Part shown: positions 11,630-22,669 of the stretch, piece after piece
Position numbering within the stretch: the stretch's first letter is position 1
Layout of the letters: every line of letters begins with the position of its first letter
Assembly (NCBI GenBank): GCA_905250025.1
Contig: CAJNOJ010000114.1
Span: 62,001-126,000, forward strand
DNA from: Adineta ricciae
Lineage: Eukaryota > Rotifera > Eurotatoria > Adinetida > Adinetidae
DNA: 64,000 nucleotides
Reading direction: 5' to 3'
Program-made: the position numbers and the translations under genes
Notes under the pieces: generated by a model
What the model saw: only the letters and a program-made list of their open reading frames with translations
Databases searched by the model: none
What the model was told of the DNA's origin: nothing

Positions 11630-12427
11630 ATGCATTCGCTTCTTCTTCGAATGGACATCGAACGCACCAATAGTGCTGATAACTATGCAAATATGAGACA
11701 ACGATTGGACAAAGAAAAACTGACTGACGATGAAGTCGACAAACTCTACGATATCGTCCAAGTTACCGACGGTCTTTTCAATCGAAATCATATTCGGTAC
11801 ACCATCGAAGGTGGTACTCTACTAGGTGCTGTTCGACATGGCGGTCTCATCAAACATGATAATGATGCCGACTTCGACATTCTCCAAGATGATATTCCAC
11901 AAATCAAAGCACTCGCTCCTCAGTTCGCTGAATACGGTCTCGAAATCATCGATGTTCCAGGATGGGGTCTACAAGTCACTCACCAAGATAGTCCAGGTCT
12001 TGCACCCGATCTTTGGACAGATGGTGTTCGACAGTGGACTAGTAAATGGCCATTTCTTGATCTCATTGCCATTGGTTGGAATGAACAGTTGCAACGCTAT
12101 GTTCTGGCGCAAGATGTGGCTTTTCATGATTATCCTGAATACTATCTGACGAAGTCCGACTGGGAAAATGCATTCGAACGTGTTCCATTCGCTCATCTTC
12201 ATCTGTGGGCGATTGGTGGTGAGAAGAATCGTCGAGCATATCTGGATCGTCACTACAAGAACTGGAATCGAATGATCGAAATGAACATGGATCATCGTTC
12301 GAACCATTATTTTGAAGTAGAAATCGTATGTCCACTGTCAGAAGAAGACTTGGGATATCGAGCGCGAAGTAAGAAGGCAACAACGTTGAAGAAGCCTTGG
12401 ACAGAAGAAAACGGAAAGAATTACTGA
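11630..12427 (+). CDS. LicD-like nucleotidyltransferase-fold protein, copy 2
   Basis: 265 aa, single exon, starting MHSLLLRMDIERTNSADNYA. From RLDKEKLTDD to the stop the protein is identical to the copy at 6146-6943 and the DNA differs at very few positions (one synonymous change seen near 12382). It carries the same GGTLLGAVRHGG and DNDADFDI signature. In contrast, the first 70 bp differ at several sites and the 3' flank (TGATGTTCTTTTTTCTTACATTG versus TGATGTTTTTTTTGACATTG) is visibly diverged. A mosaic of near-identical core and divergent edges suggests gene conversion. Function as for copy 1. Confidence 0.8.
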   Translation: MHSLLLRMDIERTNSADNYANMRQRLDKEKLTDDEVDKLYDIVQVTDGLFNRNHIRYTIEGGTLLGAVRHGGLIKHDNDADFDILQDDIPQIKALAPQFAEYGLEIIDVPGWGLQVTHQDSPGLAPDLWTDGVRQWTSKWPFLDLIAIGWNEQLQRYVLAQDVAFHDYPEYYLTKSDWENAFERVPFAHLHLWAIGGEKNRRAYLDRHYKNWNRMIEMNMDHRSNHYFEVEIVCPLSEEDLGYRARSKKATTLKKPWTEENGKNY

Positions 12428-12662
12428 TGTTCTTTTTTCTTACATTGTGTTGTTTGAGTAATTTTTGTAGATGGCAGAGTTTCGCATGTGAATAAGTTAA
12501 AATTAGCTTTGAATAGGAACCGGAAAAAGAAATATAATTTCGAATATTTTTCACGTTTATTTTGGAAATAAAACTCAGTTGAATTTGAACTGTATGGGTT
12601 AGGAAGTTATAAACAAAGGTACAATGTACACACAGTATATGGAGCATAAATAATTGACTGAA

Positions 12663-14519
12663 TTATCTATGAGGAAAATGTCTGCTTTGGATTATTTCTT
12701 GTAGAGTTGTCGTCGGCACACAATGTTGCGCCTTGTTTGATGTATATCTAATTGTTGGGATGGAATCTGAATTCTGTTCGGCGATCGAAGAATCAATAAT
12801 GATATAGTCTAGTTTTGACCGAACTCTTTGTGGCTCGACTTTACCCGAAGACACACTTCTTACAGAAACTTGGCTAAGCTTGTTTTTTCGTCGAGAAATA
12901 AGATTGCCGTATATTATGCTTATTTTCCGCATAATACCGATTGATTGGTATCGAGACATATTGTTGCGAGTACAAGAACTATTGATATCGGATGTGTGCT
13001 GAGCATTGTAAGATGTGTTTTCATCTGCCAGTACATTTCTAGTATCAATCATTTGTACATTTACATTGTATTTTCGATCAAGGACGCAGATAATATTTCT
13101 TTGACTACTTATTTCCATTGCAGACAAATTTGAATGATCAGCAAATAAAATCAAATCGGAATAATAGGTTGACTTCTTGGCCATTTTGTTCGTAGCGGCA
13201 AAAATACAGGTTATGAGATCAGTTCTCTTGGATCGAATCAGTTTCATATCTTTAATGAGCGATAAATTCTGTTCGGAAGCAACGTCCACAGTGAGACAAA
13301 ATGGTATGACCGGTGAATGTGGAAGTTTTTCATCGCATTGATTGACTTCGATAACATCACCATTTTTAGCATCCTTCGCACGCTGTTTTAGACATTCGAT
13401 AATATTTGTCTTCATTTGTTGGCTGTGTTGGATAACGTCCGATTCTCTCATTGAATTCATCGTGAAAGCGATAAGAACGTAAGTACAACGTGCTTTTAAT
13501 ATCGGCAAAGGCGATGCAAGAGTCGTTCTGTTGATATTGTCTGTTCCTTGCGCTAACAGGCCAGATTGTTTTCTCATGTTGCACTAAAATAGAATACCAG
13601 TGAAAATTCAGATGTGGTTATTATTTCTGCTATTCCGCGCTACGGACACGAATATTTGTATTCTCTCACGAAATGCTACTACATTATACTTACGAATAGA
13701 TCGTTCTGAAGTAAGGGCAATACATGAATAGAAGCGCGCTTGTTCTTATCTACTTCCGATTTCCAAAGAATAGTGATAGATCTTCTTTGAATTCTGCTTT
13801 CGTTATTTTGATCAGCATTAGGTAAAAAGACTCGATTTATTTTTTCGTAGGGACTTGAATCTTCTGAAGATAGTTGTTCTGTAGACATTCGCGGAAAATA
13901 AACTGATCTAATCGGATGTTTCGTAAGTTTTGCCAAGCTAACAAGTGTGAGTACTGTAATTGCGTTCGGCTCAATCATCTAAAAAGTTTTGGAATCAATA
14001 TAGAACTGTTTCTTTCCTACTGCCAAAACAGCTTACGCAATCTTTTTCTGTGATTAAGTGTGCCCAGTGAGCGATAGTGGTTTGCTCGGGATCATCTAAT
14101 CCTTCCAGCAGTTCTGGGTCTTCTCGCTTGTATTCGTCTTTATTTACAATTGCATCCACCAAACATCGAACCCTCAATTCAAGTGCATCTTCTTCTGAGT
14201 TGAGGCCGAGTGATAATGCCACAGATCGAAACAAGGCGCTGCCATCGTTAGTTATTCTGATTGGATTGAGTTCTCTTAAGTCAGCATCTGGATCGTTATC
14301 AGTTAAAAGTGATAAAAAATTTTGGTAAACGGATTCAACTCTCTCATGACATGTAGAATTAAATCTGCATGGAAAGTAATCTGGATCTGGATAAGATTTT
14401 AGTTTGGATTGTACTTCTCTACATTTTCGTATTAAACGCAAATGCCCATTCGGGTTGTCACAGGCCAGCTGAAGCTCATCGTGTATGCTTTGAAAGAAAC
14501 GATATCGAGCACCGTCCAT
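12663..14519 (-). CDS. OTU-fold protein lacking the catalytic cysteine
   Basis: Three exons joined in phase: 14037-14519, 13694-13978 and 12663-13583. Introns are 13979-14036 (GTAAGC...TTTTAG, 58 bp) and 13584-13693. Total about 562 aa counted from ATG 14519. An upstream exon is possible, because the frame continues to a weak acceptor near 14565. Residues 90-97 read TNDGSALF, the OTU deubiquitinase active-site loop (usually DGxCLF), with Ala95 where the nucleophile Cys should be. Exon 2 continues the fold (NAITVLTLVSLAKLTKHPIR) and ends with IHVLPLLQND, matching the conserved HxxPL region with the catalytic His. The large third exon has no recognised domain. Known OTU enzymes cleave ubiquitin chains; this one is predicted to be a non-catalytic ubiquitin binder or regulator. 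Confidence 0.65.
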
Positions 14520-15834
14520 AATTTGATTCGCTTCATGTTTTTGTGTGACAATGGGTTTTTGTACTATTGTCACAAGTGGTTACCCGCTTGGAAATTTCCA
14601 AGTTTTCACGAGCGGAAGAACGGAAAAAGTCACTGAAAGATGCTACTCTCATATCTTTATCTCACAAAGGACAGACTACAATGAGTTATTTCTTATCTCA
14701 TTTTGTTTTCACGAAGGGAACATAATTCTGAAAAGAGAAAAAAAATGACGACGAACAAGTCAGTTACGACTACTGCAAAAGCCAGAATCAGTTCAAATAA
14801 CCTGTCTTCATTGCACATTCGCATTTTACTGGATGAGCCTCAATAGGAATGTATTGTCTAGAATTGTAAAATAGTAGACGTATTCATTAGTAGTTTGATT
14901 ATAACAAAGCAACGAATATTAAATACGTCATTATTCAGACAGAAGATTTGATCTTTCATAATTTACGGTTTTAAAGGGGATTCCCTCCTTTTTTATGTGC
15001 TTATATTACATTCATACACTTGTGCGCAGTTAAGTATTTACTATTTCTAACCGTTCACTGACTTATTAAATGGCATAAGGGTAGGTACTCTCTCATAGGT
15101 AGAAGACTAAAAAATCGTTCTTAGTTGCTATACAGTAACACCAAAGTAAGTGAACGGTAGACTTCCTCATAGTTAAATTAATTTACTGATTTTACAAGTC
15201 CTTGTTTTCAATCTATCCTTTGGTGAGAATCAGCATTACCACATCAAGGAAATTAAATATCACTTTCAACAAAAAAAAAAAGAATTCTTTTCACAAACCT
15301 AATCACGCATATACTACTACAGCAGGTTTTAATTACAAATGGAAATTGAGCTTACTTTTACAAACAACCATAGTTTTCATCAGATAGAGTAGAATAACAC
15401 ATTGAGTTAGAAGTTTAAAGAACTTCTACATTAGTGAGACTAAACGATAGAAAGCGTGCCGAGCATAAGAGTATCTACTCCTGTAATTAGATTTCCATGA
15501 ATACAGGTCTCTTGAAAATTAGTATGATCGAAAGGTTTACTTTTTACCGTACCTTGCGATATGTTCTGGCTATAATTATATGAACATATGCTCGATAGAA
15601 CATCGATACCAAAGTGAATTATAACATACCATTCATTTCTCAAAACCATGCGTTTTTTAATAACGAGATCTTTCTTATTTTTCTTATGTGTAAGTGCGTC
15701 ATCCAACTTATGAAAAATTCATGTAGACGAATCTTATTAGAAACTGGGTATTCTTTTGAATTACATTACATTACAGAAAACTTTTTCTCATTTGTTAACA
15801 AGCATATATGCTATTCTAGATTTCATTTCCAAGA
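14520..15834. other. Long intergenic stretch with one weak frame
   Basis: Mostly AT-rich. A minus-strand frame at 15440-15706 (88 codons, MDDALTHKKNKKDL start, HGNLITGVDTLMLGTLSIV end) has no known motif and may be chance or the end of a lost gene. Confidence 0.35.
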
Positions 15835-16815
15835 ATGAATACTTCATCGGCAATAACTGATTCTCAAGTGACAAACATCGATACGATTAAAAACTATCTA
15901 CTCTCTTATTGGGGCATCATTTATCTACTTATCGGTACTATAGGTACGTCACTTAACCTCTACATCTTTACTGATCGAAATTACCGATCTTCATCTCCAT
16001 GTATACCATACTTGTTGGCGTCTACTCTGGCAACTTTGCCATTGATGTATGTATCTATTCTATCGCGTATAGGAATAGGCTTTCGAATAACACCATTCTA
16101 CTATATTCCGATTCTATGTAAACTTCAAGTTTATATCGCGAATGTTTCTGTTAGTCTTGTGATTTGGTTCACGATTGGTAGCTGCTGGGATCGATTCTTG
16201 TCATCATCAAGAAAAGCATGTGTCCGGCAAATGAGTTCTCATCGAAACAGTCGTCGAACAATATTGGCGATCACATTCTGCATTTCAGTTGCCTATGCTC
16301 AGATATTTTACTGCTTTGATGGACCCCTGGTAATGGCTGCTGCACCTTGTTCAGCTAAGAACACACCATGTACTACCATTGACACAATTCTTCTTTTCTT
16401 TATTCAATTTTTCGCACCACCACTACTAATCTTTTGTCTCGGCATCAAAATCTATCAGAATGTTCATCAAATGGCGACGATTTCTTCTCATCAACAAGGC
16501 CACGTACTTAACAAGCAAAAAGCCGATCGAAGTATTTTGAAGATGATCGTGTTTCAGGTTATCGTACTTCTTCTATGCTCACTACCAATCATCGTATTTC
16601 GATTATATTCAACAGCGACGATGGCAATTAGCAAAAGCAATCTACGTCGTTCGATAGAAAATTTAATTTTCAATGCAACATTAATGATTTTTTATTGTGA
16701 CAAAATGTGCTCATTTTATATCTATACGCTGACGAGTTACCACTTCCGAAAAATACTCAAGGGCTTTATCACGAGAATGCGCTGTATCAACGTGATTGTA
16801 CCTGCAGAGAGTTAG
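15835..16815 (+). CDS. Rhodopsin-like 7TM receptor (FMRFamide-receptor type)
   Basis: Complete single exon of 326 aa. Seven hydrophobic helices are evident, starting with YWGIIYLLIGTIGTSLNLYIF (TM1, about 26-46). The TM3 end reads WDRFLSSS in place of the DRY motif. TM6 is MIVFQVIVLLLCSLPIIVF. TM7 ends YCDKMCSFYIYTLTSYHFRK in place of NPxxY, followed by a short tail. The N-terminal TNIDTIKNYLLSYWG and the short loops match the large family of peptide-type receptors in bdelloids. The ligand is unknown. A decayed copy lies 700 bp downstream in the same orientation. Confidence 0.8.
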   Translation: MNTSSAITDSQVTNIDTIKNYLLSYWGIIYLLIGTIGTSLNLYIFTDRNYRSSSPCIPYLLASTLATLPLMYVSILSRIGIGFRITPFYYIPILCKLQVYIANVSVSLVIWFTIGSCWDRFLSSSRKACVRQMSSHRNSRRTILAITFCISVAYAQIFYCFDGPLVMAAAPCSAKNTPCTTIDTILLFFIQFFAPPLLIFCLGIKIYQNVHQMATISSHQQGHVLNKQKADRSILKMIVFQVIVLLLCSLPIIVFRLYSTATMAISKSNLRRSIENLIFNATLMIFYCDKMCSFYIYTLTSYHFRKILKGFITRMRCINVIVPAES

Positions 16816-17514
16816 AGATTATTTTGTTGTTGTCATATACTAATGAATGTAGTGATGTTTTGAGTAAAACATAAGTAAGAGAAGAAAAGATATGCTTACG
16901 CGGTTTAAATATTGCAAGTCTCCATAAATCAACGTGCATGATAGGCATATCCCTGGTTTCTTTAATTAATGACTGCAACAATTTTACATTGCAAATATAA
17001 TCTCTTATTCAAGTGGAAATCTTATAGATATGTTAAAGAATAATTTTAGAAAGAGAAGAAAAAGATTACATATGCAGAAATCATCAGGAAGACCTATTCA
17101 TTTGTCATCTGATTCTCTAAAGCGTAGTATCCTTGAATCAAAACTAAATTTATCTGAGCATAAGCTACATCAAATGGCATACGTAAGTAAGAGGACTTCC
17201 GACAACAATCCATGACTGAATCATGGAGTGCTGGCCATACATTTGTCACAACTACTACGACTTTATTTCGTTAAATCATGTACTCAATGAAAGGTAGTTT
17301 CACAATTAAAGCAAACAACTGTTTATCACAACATTCTTTCACATGAACACGGCAAAACTATCAATACTTCCCTCAAAGGTCTGGTCTGCTGATCTATTAT
17401 TGTTCACTAATTCAAAGATGACAAGTGATGAACATGTCACTACTAGTTCAAGTGCACAGTGCCGAAAGAAAAACGAGTTGATGCACTTCTTTCCTGTCTT
17501 CTAATTCGACATTA
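16816..17514. other. Spacer between the receptor and its decayed copy
   Basis: A 61-codon frame at 17030-17215 (MLKNNFRKRRKRLHMQK start) has no recognised motif. Nothing else is seen. Confidence 0.35.
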
Positions 17515-18192
17515 GTGAGTAACTCGTTAACAATCGATCCTCAAGCCACAAATATTGATAAAATCAAAACCTATCTACTCTCTTATTCGAGTATCACTTA
17601 CCTACTCATTAGCACATTACTCAACCTCGGCATCTTCACTAATCGAAATCAACGGTGTTCATCTCCATGTGTACCATACTTATTGGCGTCCACTCTGGCT
17701 GCTTTCTCACTGACGTATATGTGTGTTCTGTCACCTGTTAGCATAGGCTTTCAAATCACACGATTCTACTAGTCTTGTGATTTGGTTCATGGTTGACAGC
17801 TAATGGGATCATTTTTTGTCATCATCTGCAAGAAAAAAATGCATATAGATCGACAAGATTCGGTTATTCTCCATTCAATATTTCGGATCGCGACTGCTAA
17901 TCTTTCATTTCGGCATCAACCTCTACGAGAATATCCGTTACATGAAAGCAACAAGGACAATAGGAACAGAATTCGATCGCAGTATTCTGAAGATTGCTAG
18001 AAATCATTGTCTTTCAGTTTGTTTCGATGATTTTCGACGCTCACATTGGCAGTTGGCAAAAGTAGCGAACGTCGTTTTGTAGATAATCTTATTTTCAACG
18101 CAGTGTTCATGATCTTTTACTGTGACAAAATACGCTCGTTTCACCTTTATATCATGACAAGCAATCATCTCAATCGAATTTTACACAGTTAG
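17515..18192 (+). pseudogene. Decayed tandem copy of the 7TM receptor
   Basis: The start corresponds to the ATG of the gene at 15835 but reads GTG. NSLTIDPQATNIDKIKTYLL aligns with its N-terminus and CVPYLLASTLA with its TM2. A stop follows at about 17772 after ITRFY. The middle is heavily deleted and frameshifted. The C-terminal segment FNAVFMIFYCDKIRSFHLYI, aligning with TM7, is readable up to TAG 18190-18192. Several frame changes exclude a working receptor. Confidence 0.8.
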
Positions 18193-18869
18193 ATTATTGA
18201 CAGACATTCATATATTACATGGCGCCCGTGGATATTTTTTGGCATCAACTTTTGCAGAAGTTCTTACTTTATCATCGCATTATCTGAAGTACAACGATTC
18301 TAATTAGCAGAAGAAAGCACACATTTGTAAATTAACCTTTCAAAATAAACCTGATATGACTCTGCGCACTTCTACATGAAAGGATGAGTTCTAAAAAGGA
18401 AGATTTGAAGAATTGATACAGTCATTAGACACAGTTGTACTATTTGTGCGTAAATACAGAAGGCATTTTTATTAATTATGTACTTCAACGTGAAAGTATC
18501 GTCGTCTAGACAAAAATAACTTCATTGCAACGATGTTAGTGTTTCTGAGATTATGTTCCAAACAGTTGTTTCTACGCTATTTGAAATACAACTAGATATT
18601 TCACTCTTATGTATCTACTATTCACGATACTGATGAAGGATAATGTATGGAGAACGAAATCTTTTATTATAATTATTTCTGTGATCCGCCGATAAATATC
18701 GGTAAATGCGATCGTTCTATTAAATTTGAACAATGTATTCAAACGCTTCTGCTTTTAATTTTTGTACCAACATAGATGTGTCGTTTATCTTCTATTTAAA
18801 GGTAATGAAATAAAATAAAAATACTTTAGAAACTTCCACTCCATTTACAAATAAAAGCAAATCAATGTC
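18193..18869. other. Intergenic, nothing recognised
   Basis: AT-rich, no supported gene. Confidence 0.45.
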
Positions 18870-19571
18870 TTATGTTGGCTTCTCTCTTCTTGCTTCAACA
18901 GTAAGTTTTCTCCACACAACTTGTCCAGTTGTCTCATCATCAAAATAATGATATGCATTATCCACTTGTTGCCAATCACACTCACAATCGATGGGAGCTT
19001 TTTTGTCTCTAGTTTGTTTTCTTCCTTGGTATCTCCACCAGCAATTATTAAAAGCACATGATTCAGGTTCCACAAATTCTTCGCATAAAGGGCACTTCGT
19101 TAGTTTTGGATCTGGATCGGCAACTATATCAAACTTCATATATCCAATCGGTATTATGACTTGCTTTCCATTAGCTTCACATATTGTATTGGTACATATG
19201 CCCTCGAGACACAATCCATGCCGAGTTTGACGCCATTTCGGAGCTGTTTTTAACCATTCGACTCTTTTCAAACCTTTCTTGTTACTAACATCAATGAATT
19301 TGATCCCCATACTACCGATGTTGCGCATGTTAGATGTGTTTCCTACGTATGCATCTAATTCTGAACCGTCATCTATGCCACAACTCGCTAGTGTATCATT
19401 TTTACAGAAGAGTCTTTCACCATCAAATGCAAAATAAGTTTGTTGCGTATCGGATTGGTCGTTGGTTTTCTCTAAGAACTTTGCTTTCAATTCAGCTACT
19501 GTCATTGACGGCTCAACATCAAATTCGTAAGTGCGACCGGTACCAGTTGATTTTCGAATGAAGACCTTCAT
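18870..19571 (-). CDS. Ubiquitin-like N-terminal domain plus cysteine-rich zinc module
   Basis: Complete single exon of 233 aa from ATG 19571. Residues 1-78 have the beta-grasp pattern of a ubiquitin-like domain (MKVFIRKSTGTGRTYEFDVE, then MTVAELKAKFLEKT and a closing DDGSELDAYV). The middle has CLEGICTNTIC and the last third CPLCEEFVEPESCAF with a later CECDW, which suggests zinc binding. No di-glycine processing site follows the ubiquitin-like domain, so it is probably a fixed domain and not a conjugated modifier. The protein may act as an adaptor in ubiquitin signalling; this is inference from the fold only. Confidence 0.7.
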   Translation of the reverse strand: MKVFIRKSTGTGRTYEFDVEPSMTVAELKAKFLEKTNDQSDTQQTYFAFDGERLFCKNDTLASCGIDDGSELDAYVGNTSNMRNIGSMGIKFIDVSNKKGLKRVEWLKTAPKWRQTRHGLCLEGICTNTICEANGKQVIIPIGYMKFDIVADPDPKLTKCPLCEEFVEPESCAFNNCWWRYQGRKQTRDKKAPIDCECDWQQVDNAYHYFDDETTGQVVWRKLTVEARREKPT

Positions 19572-20047
19572 TTTTTGTTATGTTAAAGCAAAATAAATAA
19601 TTACCACGACGTATAGACTATAATGTGCAACTATGCTTTTTCTACAATAACCATATTCGTGATTTTTTTCCTATTTTATATACGACTATATTATGTTAAG
19701 TATTTACATTTGATAAGACGCGTTGGCCATTTTCAACCCATCATCTTGTGGAGATTATGACGTACCCAGCAAACAGCTAATGACTTGTTGGAAAAAAACG
19801 ATGTCTTTTTGCGTTCTGTAATAACTACAGCCGTCGAAGCTCTCTCTTATAACTATGTTCGTCAGAAGTCGAGAACACGAAATATGTTATCGTTTATGAA
19901 TACACACAAGGCATGCGTTTGTTTTTCTTCCTTTTCCTTTTGTTTATAACTAAAACAACAATATTGAAGAAAGTCGAACACACAAATGAAACAAAAGTTT
20001 CCAATTTGAAATAATTTCGTTCATGACTAAAGTAATTAGACAGTAGT
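19572..20047. other. Divergent spacer
   Basis: Upstream region shared by the ubiquitin-like gene (minus) and the caspase-NHL relic (plus). No motif assigned. Confidence 0.4.
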
Positions 20048-21542
20048 TTGATTTTGGCAAATGCATGTCGCAAGCTAGCGATTGTCATTGGTGTTAGTAA
20101 TTATGAACAAAGCATAAGTTTAATCAATGCTGTCACTGATGCACAGGCGATGTTTTTAACATTAAAAACAATGGGATTTCCCATTCATGATGATGGACTA
20201 CAGCTGAATCCAACTTATCGAGAAATGCGTCGTTGTTTAATTGATTTTGAATGTTTGATAGAAGAAAGATGGAATACAGTGAGAGGTATGAAGATGGTTA
20301 GAGAAATACTGTCTTTATTAACTTTTCCATTGGATGACTTTGTTGAAAAGACGAAAGATAGTGCGAGAATGAGAATAGCACTTAGTGGCTCAGAACTATC
20401 AATTCATGCTCCCAATGCACAAACGATTCTAAATAATCCCAATGATAGAAAACTTTATGTCTGACCATACGTTTCCTGGTTTGTTGTCCGACATATCATT
20501 TACGTAATTTCGAATTACAGAAATTCGCATGAAGCGTTCAAAGTCAACAGTCACGTGGATTAAAATCGGTGCCGGCGAAACTTGGATCATTAACTGTATT
20601 TGCATGTGCGCCGGGAACAACAGCAGATGATGGAACACAGAACGGACTGTTTACGAAACATCTTTTGAGACATTCGAGTACACCGAATGAAGATATTCGA
20701 ATGATTATGACTGTAGTCATAAATGGAGTCATAGAAGAATCCAATGATAAGCAAATTCCACATGTAACTTCGATGTTGAGACACAAGTACACATGTTTAT
20801 ACAATGGAAAACAAGAATGGAATAGATTTGTACAGACTGTTGCTGAATGGATGGGCCATGGAGATAGATTAAATCAACTTCATTATCTTTATGGAGTCGG
20901 TTCTGATAGAAATGGATCGATCTTCATTATGGTGAGAGGAAATCATCGCGCTGTACGATGGACATCGAAAGCGCGCCAAGGACAGATTGTTGAGTTTGAG
21001 AATCAAACAGATCAGCTCAGTCCAACAAGTATCATTGGATGCGAATGTACTTGTTTATGTTTCAAACACTAAAGTTAGCGAAGTAGGCTGCTGGCAAACA
21101 GGTGAAAATTCTGGAGCACTAGTCGCTGGCGGAAACAATTGTGGAGATCAGCGAAATCAACTCGATCATCCTACCGGGATCTTCGTCGACGAAGATCAAT
21201 CGGTTAACGTATCAGATGAAATGGATGTAATATCTTTGAGAAGGAATTGTTGTAGCTGAAAGCAATGGTGAAGAAAATCAACTGAATCAATTATAATGTC
21301 CTCAGGATCTAGCCGTTAACTGTTATGGTCAGATATATATTACTGATTGTAGCAATCATCGAGTTGTGCGTTGGTGTGAAGGCGGAAGGGAAGGTGAAGT
21401 TGTTGCTGGTGGCAACGATCAAGACAGTCGAACGGATCAATTATCGTGTCCTAGAGGTATATCATTTGATTCCGAAGGATATTTCTGTGTTTCCGATTGT
21501 GACAATCATCGAGTACAAAAATTTGTATTAATTTCGAAATAA
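20048..21542 (+). pseudogene. Caspase-like (C14) plus NHL-repeat protein, inactivated
   Basis: The first frame (to about 20463) begins RKLAIVIGVSNYEQ, the classic start of the caspase/metacaspase fold, with no clear ATG. The region that should hold the catalytic His is missing. The Cys region is degraded; a frame near 20480-20510 reads LVCCPTYHLR where relatives have an LDCCR-type motif. A second frame at 20569-21072 continues with SLTVFACAPGTTADDG and NGLFTKHLLRH. It then runs into NHL repeats (YGVGSDRNGSIF, GNHRAVRW). After more frame changes two NHL repeats are still readable at 21301-21542 (GQIYITDCSNHRVVRW and GYFCVSDCDNHRVQKF). Caspase domains fused to NHL propellers are familiar in bdelloid genomes, from memory. 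Confidence 0.75.
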
Positions 21543-21615
21543 AAGCAAATTCTAGCTATTAAATCAAATTCCACATGATGCAGTGAAATTGCCGGTTTTA
21601 TCAATGTTTATATTT

Positions 21616-22425
21616 TTAAACTGTGTCTTTTTTCTTGATGGTCATCCGTGGTAATTGCCATTGAACTGTCAATTCTGACAAATATCGAACTTTTTCAATT
21701 AATTCTGCATTGGTCGTACTCCAGACTTCAGTATATGCTTGCAAATATTGATATCGATACTGATACGGAAAAAATGGAGAAGCTTTGTCATACATATATG
21801 CTGCACTCTCTGAATCGTGAAGAACGATAAGTTGTGATCTATATGCGTATTTAATAATGTCGTGTATTCGACGCTTCTCCGGAGTATTGTCGACGAAGAC
21901 AACACTCCACTGACGATCGTTTCCGATAGCACTCCAGTCAAGTGTATGTTGAAATTGATGCAATGACTTGGTTGACATTATCGACGAGAAGGCTGACAAA
22001 CAGTCTTTGTTAGAATCAACTGATAGAACGTGACGATTGAAGGTGAATGATATGTTATGAAGCATTGGCGTACTTGAATTGCCACAGCCAAGTTCAAGAA
22101 TAGATTCATTGGTAAGAAGAATAGAAGCGAGAAGTGGTACTGCATGAGAACCAACGAAAGAGTCGAGTGGTAAGGGTATAAATTTTTCGATTATTTGGCC
22201 CCAGACTCTCTCGATATCTGCATTGCGATGAGAACTATTAAGTTTTTGACGAAACAAATCAAGTAACTGTGGCGTGATTTTCAATGGTGCAGGTGCTTGA
22301 GTACGATCATCACGCGAATAGATCCATACAGGAATCAGGAGTAGAAGAGGGAGAATTAATACACTACGTGGATACGTGTTGCGTATTCGAAATAGTTTTG
22401 TTTCGAAACGACGTATGCGTGACAT
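21616..22425 (-). CDS. Membrane-anchored SAM-methyltransferase-like protein
   Basis: 269 aa from ATG 22425; the frame is open further upstream but has no ATG there. A basic N-terminus precedes one helix (residues about 21-37, SVLILPLLLLIPVWIYS), giving a type II, probably Golgi or ER, topology. ILELGCGNSSTP (109-120) is the glycine-rich SAM-binding loop. HVLSVDSNKDCLSAF follows with the acidic ribose-binding residue, then VVFVDNTPEKRR and LIVLHDSE. The layout resembles small class-I methyltransferase-like proteins acting on sugars or other small molecules. The substrate is unknown. Confidence 0.65.
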   Translation of the reverse strand: MSRIRRFETKLFRIRNTYPRSVLILPLLLLIPVWIYSRDDRTQAPAPLKITPQLLDLFRQKLNSSHRNADIERVWGQIIEKFIPLPLDSFVGSHAVPLLASILLTNESILELGCGNSSTPMLHNISFTFNRHVLSVDSNKDCLSAFSSIMSTKSLHQFQHTLDWSAIGNDRQWSVVFVDNTPEKRRIHDIIKYAYRSQLIVLHDSESAAYMYDKASPFFPYQYRYQYLQAYTEVWSTTNAELIEKVRYLSELTVQWQLPRMTIKKKDTV

Positions 22426-22669
22426 GTTTGATACATTCGGGTGAACCAAACCACGTATTTAAATATTCGTTATGACAAAGTCACGAATGCAACGATACAC
22501 GTAATGTTAGAGGCATTGAAGCGTCCCCCGGTAAGAACGTCATTAAATATTTATTATGTGATGAATATACACAAAAGCATAGAGTCCTGTGTAAGATATC
22601 TAGATGACGCTCTTTGTCACGAACGTTTCGCTTTTATTACAACAACATGACATCACAAAAAAATCAATC

